In this document: in pieces, positions 46,001 through 56,462 of the stretch | Layout: every line of letters starts with the position of its first letter | Numbering within the stretch: position 1 is the stretch's first letter | NCBI GenBank assembly: GCA_030549205.1 | Contig: JAUKTV010000021.1 | Span: 124,001 to 188,000, forward strand | Length of the DNA stretch: 64,000 nucleotides | DNA from: Apiosordaria backusii | Lineage: Eukaryota; Ascomycota; Sordariomycetes; Sordariales; Lasiosphaeriaceae | Direction: 5' to 3' | The notes under the pieces: generated by a model | The model's database searches: none | The model's input: the letters and a program-made list of their open reading frames with translations, nothing else | Told to the model about the DNA's origin: nothing | Position numbers and translations under genes: made by a program

Positions 46001-46367
46001 TGATGGATCTGAAATCTGGGATGGGTAGATACCTGAGCTGGGATAAGGAGGATAGAGGGAGATAGACAATGGTATTGTTGGCATGTATCTGCAGGGTAAA
46101 GCTAATAAACAAATTGCTAGAGACGGACATTCCGTTCCGAGAACAAGGAGTTTTCAGCGCCACAATTGCTCGCTTGATAAGGTACACTGAGATGCGCGCG
46201 GCATTGTTTGCGCACACCTCACATTCCGTTTGGATTTGGCTATCCGTCAAGAACAAAGAACCCTTCTGGATTTGGCCATTCTAACGAAACCAAGTATAGG
46301 TAGCTATTGAGCCCCTGCCGATCATGAAGATGGATGGCACCAGGACTAGCTCCTGTTTCCCGCTATA
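46001..46367. other. Intergenic, nothing recognised
   Basis: 367 bases between the IMPase stop and the next ATG. Confidence 0.4.
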
Positions 46368-47961
46368 ATGTCGCATAGCTACTACGTCAGGCCCGATGAG
46401 GCCACCTCGAGAGCCTATAGGTCTGAGACAGGGCTGATCTATGAGCAAGAAGGCAAAGACTGGGTTCAAACTGAGTTAGAATACTGTGGTGCTCTTGGTG
46501 AGCTTTTGCCCCATCTAAATTTTGCAGATGAACTTCACCAATGCTGACGGTGGTTGAAAAAAAGGCACAGATGTCACCGCCCCGTTTGACCTCACTGGCG
46601 AAATCCATCCCCTTTTTCGGAACTGGATTCCTGAACCACCGAAGCCCGGCGACGATGGGCCCTCCGACAGCGTCCTGATCAAAGAACTCCACCAATCGAT
46701 GTTGCTCGCCAGCCGTATCCTCGAGTGCGAAGCCCTGCCGTGGTTCTCAGACTTCTTTATAGAGGATATATTCTCCCCTTCCTACGCCGGTAACTTGCGG
46801 CCGTTTTACGAAGGCGGCCCAGACAAGACGCCGCTGACTATTGTTCGCCATCACAAGGCTCGCTGGGCCACCCCGGCGCAACGCCAGTACTGGTGCCGGC
46901 TCGCTGCTGAGAGGCTTCGGAGCGAGGAGCTCACAAGCCGTGTTCGGTGGGGACTGGATGATACTATAGTTCACACTAAGCAAGCCTACGGGTATACCCC
47001 TCGATACCCGCACACCCCGGGGGAAAAGCACAAGATTGATCATCCCGACTTGATAGTAGAGTGTGATAAACTGGCGAAGCTCAGGGGGCAAAAGGGGAGG
47101 ACCATGACGGCGTTGCTGATGAGACCGTTTGCTCGAAGACTGTATCATCTAAGAGTGATGAGGCAGAAAGGCGGGGAGGAGTATTGCAGAACTGCGTTTA
47201 TGGCTGCTGTCACTATGCTTCATGAGTAAGAAGATCTGCTGAGATAAAGGGGCAGAAATCGAGAAAGGGGCTGACAAAGAAGCAGACTCGCACATGTTAT
47301 CTACTGGCAAGACTTTCGCGCCATCAACCGACGGTTATCCGAGCCGTTTTATGGGGGAGATTTGGAAATGGAACTCGGCGATAGCTTGGTTGCGTCGATC
47401 TTTGGTGGATGGAAACCGGTATTGTGCAAATGGACCAGCGGGTGGCATTTTAATCCGACGTTTAACGACGGGATCGCATGGTACCAGTGCTTGAATTGGG
47501 ACTTTCACAGAAAGAGGCCGAGATATCGGGCTCACTATGCTGTACGGATGGATTAGTGAGTTTGATCGGGATGGCATCTTTTGCAAAGGAGCTACTAACC
47601 CCGTTCTGGTAGCATCGCTGCTCTCTTTGACAGTCGCAGCTGGCTAACACAGTCCTCAAAGGGCCTAGTCAGGCCGTCGACGCTTCGAACGGTTTGTATC
47701 AGACGCACCGAGCTCGACCAGTGGATAGCCGACGAGGGGGTACACGCTTCCGCTGCGATCCAGGATTTCCTGGAGGAAGAGAAAGAGTGTGTGTGGATAA
47801 GACCTTCAGCAACATTTTTCCGCATCCCAGTTTACGTTGAACAAGTCTTCTCTGATGACATTATAAGTCGCGTCTTTAATGACCTGAACGACATCGAGCT
47901 CTTGCCACCTGAGCCGGAGGCTGTTGATAACTCAATAACACGGAAGGTCAGAAAACGCTGA
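46368..47961 (+). CDS. Zincin-like protein with an HELAH motif, function unknown (469 aa)
   Basis: Four exons worked out by eye: 46368-46497, 46565-47225, 47286-47555, 47613-47961; frames agree at every junction and each intron has a donor, a CTGAC/CTAAC-like branch and an acceptor. The junction of exons 2 and 3 rebuilds TMLHELAHVIYW, an HExxH zinc-binding motif (residues ~261-265). About 20 residues later EPFYGGDLEMELGDSLVASIFGG offers possible third ligands (Glu) in an ELG...FGG context that, from memory, recurs in fungal HExxH proteins of unknown role. The N-terminal half is Trp/Arg-rich with no known fold. There is no signal peptide or membrane helix. It could be an active metallopeptidase or a degenerate homologue. 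Confidence 0.7.
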
Positions 47962-50129
47962 TACTATACAAGCCTCGCACTTGAGAGTATGGTGGTCAGT
48001 GGTGGGCTTGCAAGGGGTCCCTGGGGTCTCTATATGCAAACATGAGACGAAAATTAAGCTCCCGCAAGCCCACACTGGTAGCCCAGTTGGTAGTCAGTCG
48101 CAGCCTGTACCTGCTCGAGTACAAGGTGTGGACAGACTTTAGTGATACGCCTTGTCTAAGGTAGTGTTGGGCTTTGATGGGTATGATCAGAGGTTACAAC
48201 GGCCCTCCTTATCTCGGCATGTAGCTCAAGCGATGCAAGCTTGATGCAAGCTTCCGTCATCACAGATCGATCTGTAGTCGGATAATAAAAGGTCTCAACG
48301 TTCCTTCTGCCGATGCTATCTCGTCCTCTTATCTGGTGCCGTCGGTGGTGACGTCTGTTCCAGATGTTCCACTTGTTACTTCAAGACATCCGGCGTGCGA
48401 GCTGCGACAGTATCAGTACCCTCAAATCAACAAGATGAGTCGAAGAGTTTGGCCGAGTTGAGCCCAGGGGATGCAAGACGGCATAGGGCATATGCAACGA
48501 CTAAGGCGACAATGCATGTCGATGTAACATGCAGGATAGGGTAATGAGCTAGCAAGCAGAGCTAGGGTTCATCCGGCTCGCGAGGAAATGCAGGCCGATA
48601 AGGCTTTGGCTCGCCATTGCTTCCAGGCGAGAAATTGTCATCCAAGAGGTTGTCTTGCAGCGTCACAGCTCGTGTAGCTTATGCCAATCCTCAGGGGCTG
48701 GGAGTCGCTCGCCGACAACTGTCCAAGCAGTGCTGGCCACTGAACAGCCGCCCGGTGTCGGCGCAAGGTGGCTTCAACGTGCAGCGGATCACACCCACGA
48801 CACTGGGACAGAAAGGCCGGATGGCGTTGTCGTATTCTTGCAAGCGGCGTTAAGGAACGTCAAACATTTGACCGAGTCACCGCTCCCCGCTGCCGACCTT
48901 AGCGTAGTCGAAACTCCCGAGTTGTGGCCGATAATGGATCATCATCGACATGGCCCAAAAGGAACAACATTCGTGAAATGGACTGACTGGCTGTATGCAA
49001 TATGATAATCAGGCTGTTGGGAGAATTGAGTTGCGGTGCCGAGTCGAGATAGACCGAGATAAGAAACGTTATCACATCACCACGTCAAACAGATAAGGCT
49101 CACAACCTGGAAGTCGACGGGCCGTGTCTCTGGACGGATAATGGCCGCTCATCCTGATGGGAGTTTATCACTGCAGCAAACTGATTTCTGACAAGACAAC
49201 AAGTCATAGCGTGTGATGCTGCTGGCCGTCAGCCAATGCGAGGATTTCCATGATTCACAGAAATCGAGATTTTTTTGCAGGATTTAAGCGCACAAGATTC
49301 TGATATCGGAGCGAGTTTCCCTGCAGTGGTCTGCCGCCGCTGCAGTGCTGCAGTGGACGGTTTCCACACAGCAGCTGAAGGCCTCTGATTGGCCAAAGCT
49401 CAGGGTTGCCAGCATCTTCGATGCTAGGGCCAACGGTTGTGGAGAAAGCTTCGGCTCACCTTTCTCCATCCCAACAGATCAGCGCAAGGTTCACAGCTGG
49501 CTCAGTTTGCCGCCTTCAGCCACGGTCCGAGCTACCGAGCATCGAATCGATATTTTTCTGTGCAACCTCTTTTGGCCCGCTCCGTGCTTTCACCTTGTTC
49601 ATTTTCTCCGATGGCTGGGCAAGCACGCAACATGCACCGGAAGAGCTTCCGCGTTCATTTTTTCTGTGTTCTTGGAGAAAGGTGATCTTCGATATTCTCA
49701 CAGGGAAGACGCGGCAAGGTAGGATATTAACTATCAACTGATAGCTGGACCGTGTGTCTGGAACACTACGGCCGCCATGGAATGTTCGAAGCCCGGTCCC
49801 AGACGTACCTATCAATGCACCGAAGGGGTCCCATAATTTTTTTCTCTCGGGTGTGTTCTTGCCATGGTACCATGTCAACAGCTTGCAGAAGCCGGTGGGC
49901 TTGAGGGTGCTCCTCTTGATATATTACCACTCTTGCGCTCGCGGTCAAGCTTGGCCACTCTTTCATTCTCTAATATCTCTCCTCTCTCTTCTTGTTGCTC
50001 GGCAAGAAGCTTTCCCTACTAGCTTGCAGGCCCGCGTTCTCACCTACCGTATCTAATTTCTCACCTTGGTACCTTCTTCTTTCCCGGTGTTCTCTGACTT
50101 TGTGAGACTGCAAATTTACTGAGTACACG
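47962..50129. other. Intergenic region, 2.2 kb, nothing recognised
   Basis: Between the HELAH gene and the MFS gene. Only chance frames. The 400 bases before 50130 are C/T-rich with several TCTCTC stretches, consistent with the MFS promoter and 5' UTR. Confidence 0.45.
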
Positions 50130-51765
50130 ATGACTCTGAAGACACAGAGTCGCCGTGACCCGGACAAATTTCCTGCCTTTCAGCTGTTCATCCTTGGTAA
50201 GTTCGAACTTCTGCGACTTTTTGGCATGTGGCTTTTCGGATATCTAACCATTTGTCCGTAGCGATTGTCCGCCTTGCCGAGCCAATTGCACTTACCTCTA
50301 TTTTCCCGTACGCCTGGGCTCTGATCAAGAGATATCAGATTGGCAACGAAGAAGATGCGTCGTTCTATGCTGGTCTGCTCATCTCGTCCTTCGCTCTTGC
50401 GGAGGCCTTGATGGGCATGTACTGGGGCGGGCTCTCGGACCGCATTGGGAGAAAACCCGTCTTATTGCTCGGATGTGTGGGCACCATGTTTAGCATGGTC
50501 ATGGTAGGCTTTGCTTACAACATTTGGATCGCTCTGGCCGGGCGCGTCATCGGCGGATTGTTGAATGGTAATATTGCTGTGATCCAGACCATGGTTGGGG
50601 AACTGGTGACGAAGCCCGAGCATGAGCCCAAGGCATACTCCATCAGTACGTTATTGCTTGGTTTCTCCAACTTTAGAGGTTGTTGTACTGACCTGTAGCA
50701 GTGCCGTTTGTTTGGAGCGTCGGCACCATCATAGGACCCATGATAGGGGGTTTGTTTGCGGACCCCCACGAGTCGTACCCCCACCTATTCCCCACGGGCT
50801 CTCTCTTCGAACGCTTCCCCTACCTTTTGCCGAATCTCATCTGCGCTGTGCTCCTTCTTGTCAGTATTCTGATGGGCTATTTCCTGCTGGAAGAGACGCA
50901 CCCCGATATGCAGCCCCGCATTTCTCTCCCCGATCATACATTTCTCTCCGAGAATACCCCCTTGATCGAGACCTCAGATGCGATCAAGCGCCCGGCCGTC
51001 GACCTTCGAGATGATAACTATGGCACAATGCGGAGCAGAGATATCAAGCCACCCAAAGACATTGAGAAGCAGCACGCCAACGTTTTCTCCAAGAGAATTA
51101 TGGCCGTGGTCGTTTCCCTCTCCATCTTTACCTATCACTCGATGACTTACGATCACTTGATGCCAATTTTCTTCGAGGACGACCGGGTTCCTATTCACGC
51201 GCTTCTCGGTACCATCAACCCGCTGTACTCCCCCGGAGGTCTGGGTCTTTCTCTTCAGGCTGTCGGCATGATCCTTGCGGTTCAAGGGATCATTGCCTTG
51301 GTCATTCAGGCCGTTATCTTTCCCCCGCTGGCCGAGCGTATGGGTGTTCACAGGCTATTCATCATTGTCACGGTTCTCCACCCCATCGCCTACATGATTG
51401 TGCCTGGCCTTCTCTACGTTCCCGATCGGCTTTTATATCCAGCCATTTATTTCTGTCTCGGAGTCCGCAACTTTTTATCAATCATTGTTTACCCCTTGCT
51501 TCTTATTCTAATCAAGGAGGCCACACCAACCCCGGCAGTGCTGGGTAAAGTCAACGGCCTCGCAGCAAGTGCTGGCGCCGCGTGTCGAATGATTGCACCT
51601 CCAGTTGCTGGCTATTTGTATGCCATGGGAAAGAGGGTGGATTGCACAGCGCTGGCATGGTGGGGAAGTGCTCTCGTGGCTGTTTTCGGTGCGGCTCAAT
51701 GCTTTGCTGTGAAGAGATATCCAGCCCGGAAAAGCGCTGAGGAGGAGGGACGGGTTGAGCCGTGA
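50130..51765 (+). CDS. Major facilitator superfamily transporter (12 TM)
   Basis: Exons 50130-50196, 50262-50645, 50702-51765; 504 residues. Carries the MFS motif A between helices 2 and 3 (GGLSDRIGRKPVLLLG, ~90-105) and the helix 4-5 motif GRVIGGLLNGNIAVIQTMVGEL. After helix 5 comes PFVWSVGTIIGPMIGG, then a cytosolic loop with acidic and basic residues (about 50968-51090), and six further hydrophobic segments. The short N-terminus SRRDPDKFPAFQLFIL leads straight into helix 1. This fits the DHA1/zinc-induced facilitator-like fungal group (yeast YCR023C type) by general resemblance; the substrate is unknown. The second intron is 56 nt ending in GTAGCAG. Confidence 0.88.
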
Positions 51766-52419
51766 TGGAGGAAAGGTTAATGGTAATTGGGGTTGAACAT
51801 AATAAAAAAGATGATAAAGGCCGGATACATGGAAGATGGGATAGAAAAGGGATGGAATTATAGAAGCGAGCCGAGGCGTTTGGGTTCTTTTTGACGTTTT
51901 TTCCTTGTTCGTCACAGCGCTGCGTTTACTGCGGTTATGATATCCGGCGACTGGCATGATACGGTTAGCATTGGGATTATACCATAGATGGGAAATGTAG
52001 ATATGGGACCATGAATATAGATTTTGTTATTCTGTTGCTGAACTTGATGCCTTGCTTGCTTGTTGCTCAAGGTTGTTCAGGGTTAGCAATGGCAAATGAC
52101 TTCCCCGCTCGAGAAGAACCCTAACCCCAAAGTTTAATATTTTTTTCGACTTCAACATTGCCACTCCACTGCAGCGGGAAGATGGAAGCCTGACGAAATT
52201 CCATACCACGCTGGGAAAAAAAGGAATAACCGTCCCTCGAAAATTGTGTCTTGATAATTGAAGGGCGCCTTCCGCAGCGATTTTATCTACGGCACCAACC
52301 GCCAGCGACTGATCCAACATCCCCGTTTTAACTGGAGCGATCTTGTATCACTAGATCCCAAATTAGCTCAGTGTCCAGTCTCAACGGGCCTGCTCAAGGT
52401 CCTCAAAAAATCGCCCAAA
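51766..52419. other. Intergenic between MFS and CNS1 genes
   Basis: 654 bases, AT-rich in the first half (3' UTR-like), nothing recognised. The CNS1 frame is open upstream to 52258 but without ATG. Confidence 0.4.
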
Positions 52420-53793
52420 ATGGACAACCTTGCCACCAAAGCCAATGATCTCAAGCTAGAGAGCAGCAACACCAACAATGTCATCGGCCCTGCCCCTCCC
52501 CCACCGGGAACAGGAGCCGACCTCTCCGCCATCTTTCCCGGCTTGTCGCCTGGTCATACCATCAACACGGGTATGACCCTCGAGGAGACGTTTGAAGATT
52601 TGAACAAGCACCCTCTGTTCATGACGCAGCTGGACGAGTCAGAAGACAATGAGGAGTTGGCCGCTTTGCAGTCCCTTGCCTATGACGGGACGCCACTGGA
52701 AAACGGCTTGAACTTCAAGGAGCAGGGGAATGAATGCTTCAGAGCGAAGAAGTGGAGCGATGCAAAAGAGTTTTACGGCAAGGGGATGCAGGTCTTGCAG
52801 GCGGAGGAGTTTAGACGGTCAAAGGGGATCAGGAGGAAGGTGGCCAAGCAACAAGAGGCCAAGATCTTGAGCGAGGAGGAGCAAAAGGCTTTTGAGGAGC
52901 GGGAGAAGAGGAAGTTGGCGGAGAATGACGGGACGGGGGTTGTCAAAGATGACGGAGAGGCGACAAAGGAGGAGTATGAAGAGGTGGAGGATGATCCGAC
53001 AGAGACGCAAAAGGAGCGGACACTGCTGGAGCAGTTGTATGTCAACCGGGCTGCTTGCCATTTGGAGTTGAAGAACTACCGGTCTTGCACGCTGGATTGT
53101 GCGGCTGCGCTGAGGCTCAACCCGAAGAATGTGAAGGCGTTTTATCGGTCTGCAAAGGCGTTGCTCGCGGTGAGCAAGATTGCTGAGGCGGATGATGCTT
53201 GCGCGAGAGGGCTGGAGATTGACTCGTCGAATGCTGCGCTGCAGCAGCTCGCGAAGGAGATCATCGCCAAGAATGATACTGTTATGGCGCATAAGAAGGC
53301 AGAGGAAAAGAGGGCGGCTGATGCGCGCAGGAAGGAGATGTTGTTGAAGGCTGCGTTGGAGGCTAGGAACATCAAGACGAGGTCGACGGGGAAGCCCCCT
53401 GACATGGAAGATGCTCATGTTCAGCTTGTTCCTGACCCGTTGGATCCACAGAGCGCAGTGTCGGTGCCGACGATGCTGCTGTACCCTGCCGACTATGAGA
53501 GCGACTTCATCAAGGCTTTCAACGAGACGGAAAGCCTGGAGCAGCATTTTGGTTATGTGTTCCCCCTGCCATGGGACAGGGAGAACAAATACACGGCGAA
53601 CAATGTTGAGTGTTACGTCGAGACGATCAGTGGAGGGTTGGCAAAGGTGGGCAAGAAAGTGTCGCTTCTCAAAGTGCTGAGCGGTGGGAATATGGAAATT
53701 GTGGATGACCTGCTCAAGATCTTTGTGGTGCCTAAGGGGAAGGCAGAAAGTTGGGTGAGGGACTGGAAGGAAAAGAAGTTGGGGAGAAAGTAG
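52420..53793 (+). CDS. CNS1: Hsp90/Hsp70 co-chaperone CNS1 (TTC4 family)
   Basis: Single-exon gene, 457 residues. CNS1 is an essential TPR co-chaperone that binds the C-termini of Hsp70/Hsp90 and assists translation elongation factor folding. MTLEETFEDLNKHPLFMT and the LNFKEQGNECFRAKKWSDAKEFYGKGM block open a three-motif TPR domain (residues ~105-310) containing a charged, Lys/Glu-rich insert between TPR1 and TPR2; VNRAACHLELKNYRSCTLDC and KAFYRSAKALLAV are TPR2-3. The C-terminal 'wheel' domain gives YVFPLPWDRENKYTANNVECYVET. The C-terminal Trp/Lys-rich end is normal. Confidence 0.95.
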   Translation: MDNLATKANDLKLESSNTNNVIGPAPPPPGTGADLSAIFPGLSPGHTINTGMTLEETFEDLNKHPLFMTQLDESEDNEELAALQSLAYDGTPLENGLNFKEQGNECFRAKKWSDAKEFYGKGMQVLQAEEFRRSKGIRRKVAKQQEAKILSEEEQKAFEEREKRKLAENDGTGVVKDDGEATKEEYEEVEDDPTETQKERTLLEQLYVNRAACHLELKNYRSCTLDCAAALRLNPKNVKAFYRSAKALLAVSKIAEADDACARGLEIDSSNAALQQLAKEIIAKNDTVMAHKKAEEKRAADARRKEMLLKAALEARNIKTRSTGKPPDMEDAHVQLVPDPLDPQSAVSVPTMLLYPADYESDFIKAFNETESLEQHFGYVFPLPWDRENKYTANNVECYVETISGGLAKVGKKVSLLKVLSGGNMEIVDDLLKIFVVPKGKAESWVRDWKEKKLGRK

Positions 53794-54272
53794 GTAGGTG
53801 ATGCCCAGTCTTCAAGATGTCCTCACAAAAGGAGGTTGAGTTTATGAGTTATGTACCGAACGAGGAAACAAGTCGCATTTTCAGCAACTCAACACGTTAC
53901 CTAGGATGAGACCACGGCTGATGAATTATTCTCCAAAATACGTTAATAACTGGTCCAGGTGACTGTTTTATTATTTCCTACCCGCCAGTCTCCTCGATGC
54001 CTATCCCATGTCTGGTCATAACAATTGCACCACCCATAAGTATGATCAACCTCTCCATTCCCTTGCTTAAGGTATCCATGCTTGTGCATCTCCTGGAACG
54101 ACCCCTTTGCCAGTCCAACGATGAAGATATATTATTCTGGCCAACCTTCAACTCTGCCTGACTGTTTGTACTCTCTGTGGAAATTGATGAAGAACTAAGC
54201 ATCTGTATGAACCAACATTGAACCGTAACAAGGCAACGAAAAGCAGAGTGAGGCAAAAAGCAATAGGGAGGG
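53794..54272. other. Convergent intergenic region, nothing recognised
   Basis: 479 bases between the stops of CNS1 and the Cys-rich protein gene. Confidence 0.4.
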
Positions 54273-54701
54273 CTATGAAATGATACTCCAAAAATCCCTC
54301 TTCTTGCCTTTATCTTTTGCCGTAGTCGAAGACGGTGGCATTTGCATACTTGTCTTTTCGGCTTTGGGCTCCTCCATGTTTGGGTCATCAGATCTGGACT
54401 CTTGATCTTGGATCTTTGGGTTGTGGGGCGTGGAAGACATAAGAGCGGCCCTTTTCTGTTCAGCTCTGGTGTTCTTTCTTGTTTCTTTGCGCATCTTCAC
54501 ACATTCCGGTTTCTTGCAAAGGACAAGGGTTGTGTGCCAGTTGCGCAAGAACCCCCAGTTGCCGCACTCGTCTTCACCTTGAGCGTGAGACAAAGTTAGT
54601 ATTCCGTGGCACAGATATCCATAGAGCCACTCACAGGTCTCGCGGTGGATTTCGACAAGATGGCCGCATCGCTTGTCGTGGCGCTCTTGGATTTCGCACA
54701 T
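54273..54701 (-). CDS. Small Cys-rich protein (123 aa), possible zinc binder
   Basis: Exons 54701-54635 and 54577-54273. The 57-nt intron (GTGAGT donor, ATACTAAC branch, CTCAAG acceptor) is 3n and stop-free; keeping it gives 142 residues. Spliced, the N-terminus reads MCEIQERHDKRCGHLVEIH then RETCEDECGNWG...CKKPEC, with Cys/His spaced as C-x10-C-G-H-x8-C-x3-C-x16-C-x4-C. Small proteins with an MC...CGH...C pattern are common in ascomycetes and presumed zinc-binding; function unknown. The C-terminal half is Lys/Ser/Glu-rich and disordered. Confidence 0.65.
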   Translation of the reverse strand: MCEIQERHDKRCGHLVEIHRETCEWLYGYLCHGILTLSHAQGEDECGNWGFLRNWHTTLVLCKKPECVKMRKETRKNTRAEQKRAALMSSTPHNPKIQDQESRSDDPNMEEPKAEKTSMQMPPSSTTAKDKGKKRDFWSIIS

Positions 54702-56240
54702 TCTGAAGTTGCTGATGCCCTTGGTATGGTGGTGTGGTGAACCTTGACAGTTGCCGTACGGTTGCGTGGTGGGGGAAGCAACCGTGAACCGAGATTATTT
54801 TGATATCTACTCTACTTCTGCTTTTGTACGGACTGGATATCTGCTGTGGGCTCTCGGTGCAGGGTGTGGGAGTGCGGGGCTGTTGATGATAGGTGCCGAG
54901 ACCTCGACACGTGGATCAAGTGACAGTAAAGTTATACAGGTATGACCCTGACTGGGGCTGAGCATACCGAGTCCCGCCTTGAGGTTGAGATGTTTAAGCT
55001 CGATTGGATAGGTTTGCTTAGGATTCGGCGGGCAATGCTTACCTAGAGAAGTGAGGCGCTGGTGCCATGGGCCATGAAGACTTCTGTCAGCCTGCCCTTG
55101 ACACTCACGATGTCCAATCCACGCCAAACAATGAAGTGTCATTCTAGCGCCAAACCAACCCAGAAACTCAAATAACATGTAAAGCAAGTAGGGAACAACC
55201 ATTGGTGACAAGGTGGACTGCCTTCTCACATGAAAAATGGTTTTTGTCAGTAGGAAATGGCAAATTGGGTGGCGCCACAAGCCCACAGAGAAGCTTCCGT
55301 CACAGGCTTGAGGGGCGTGGGGGAAGGAAGCAGACTAGTGGGGAAACGTAAGTGCCACCAAGATGTAGGCCATGCCGTTTGATGTGAAGGGTTTTCTGCG
55401 CAGCAGTTATGGTGTGTTGTCCAGTCATTACCATGCACTTCGACGTCACTGTGCAGACTCCTGCTGATTACAGGTATGAAAGGTTTGGCTGCTCCCACAA
55501 GCACACAAATAAAGCAGATTGTAGAAGCTTGATCTGCCCTGCGGAATTCACGAGTATTATCGATGCAAACAAAGTTTTTCGCTGCATGTCTAGTGGGAAA
55601 CCACTTTTGGGGGTTGGAGTCAGGAAAAACCCCTGGACAAAGTTACCTCAGCAACGCCCCTTTTCCACTGAATACTGGCACAACAAGCTTTCGGTACCAC
55701 CATGTATGACTGAACAATACACCTTCAGACTTTCAAACCAGCTCACTGAAAATATTATGAAGTCACCCAGAGTCAAAAATTGACTTTTTCGAACTACTGA
55801 CTGTCTCAGCTAACGAAACTCCAAGCCAAAACCGACAATCCACAAAACTTGAGCCGCCTCGAGCTCGATGAGAGCTGAGAGGATGTGGTCGCAGAAAGCC
55901 TTCACGTCGGCAAGCAGGTTGACAGTGTCGGTTCACATCTGGACATGCATGCCTCGTTCTGAGGGTATCTTCCACATTCCAGTACTCTAGAGTAATGTGC
56001 CTGCACCCTACTGTAGTTGTGCCTTCCACTTCAAAACGAGCTGAAGTCTTTTGGGCTTTCTTCTTTTGGGCACACAATTGAGAGCATCAGGTGGGGTCTT
56101 CTTGAATTCCTTTCTCTTGAAAACTTCGCAAGACCTCTTTCAATTCCTCTCTTCATCTAGTTTCCGTACCAGTATTTCCGCAGACAGATTTTCAAGTTTA
56201 AGTACCCATCATACATAAACTTATTGAACCCGCATCAACA
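54702..56240. other. Intergenic region, 1.5 kb, nothing recognised
   Basis: No frame with protein-like composition on either strand. T/C-rich sequence between 56090 and 56230 precedes the small ORF at 56241. Confidence 0.4.
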
Positions 56241-56462
56241 ATGGCTGCCACTGAACAAGAGGCCCAGAGTTCAATTACACAGCAGCCGTCAATGACTCTC
56301 ATCGAAGTAGAGGCCCAGAGTCCAACTTCGCAGCCGCCACCAAGCTCGAATAGGTGGCAAGGGCAATTTTGTTGCCACCTCCATGGATGTTGTTATGGTC
56401 CATGTGGTCATCTCACAGGCATCCACGTCTTTTGTAAGTTCAAGGCATCTCTCTACAGCTAG
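56241..56462 (+). CDS. Small Cys-rich ORF, possibly the first exon of a degraded gene
   Basis: An ATG in a fair context opens 73 codons: a Gln/Ser/Pro-rich start, then GQFCCHLHGCCYGPCGHLTGIHVF with seven Cys/His close together. A good donor (GTAAGT at 56434) and an acceptor TTCTTACAG at about 56503 would splice it to a short tail and stop. Further right (56579-56760) another frame reads like protein (NWYNSDLRKALREHNLQDR, then LCWSPGCNCGAQQALLAED) but no junction I tried joins the two without a stop. It may be a broken gene. No family recognised. Confidence 0.3.
   Translation: MAATEQEAQSSITQQPSMTLIEVEAQSPTSQPPPSSNRWQGQFCCHLHGCCYGPCGHLTGIHVFCKFKASLYS

Noticed and set aside
52258..52419. N-terminal extension of CNS1
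   Set aside because: The frame is open but has no ATG before 52420, and the sequence does not resemble the family.
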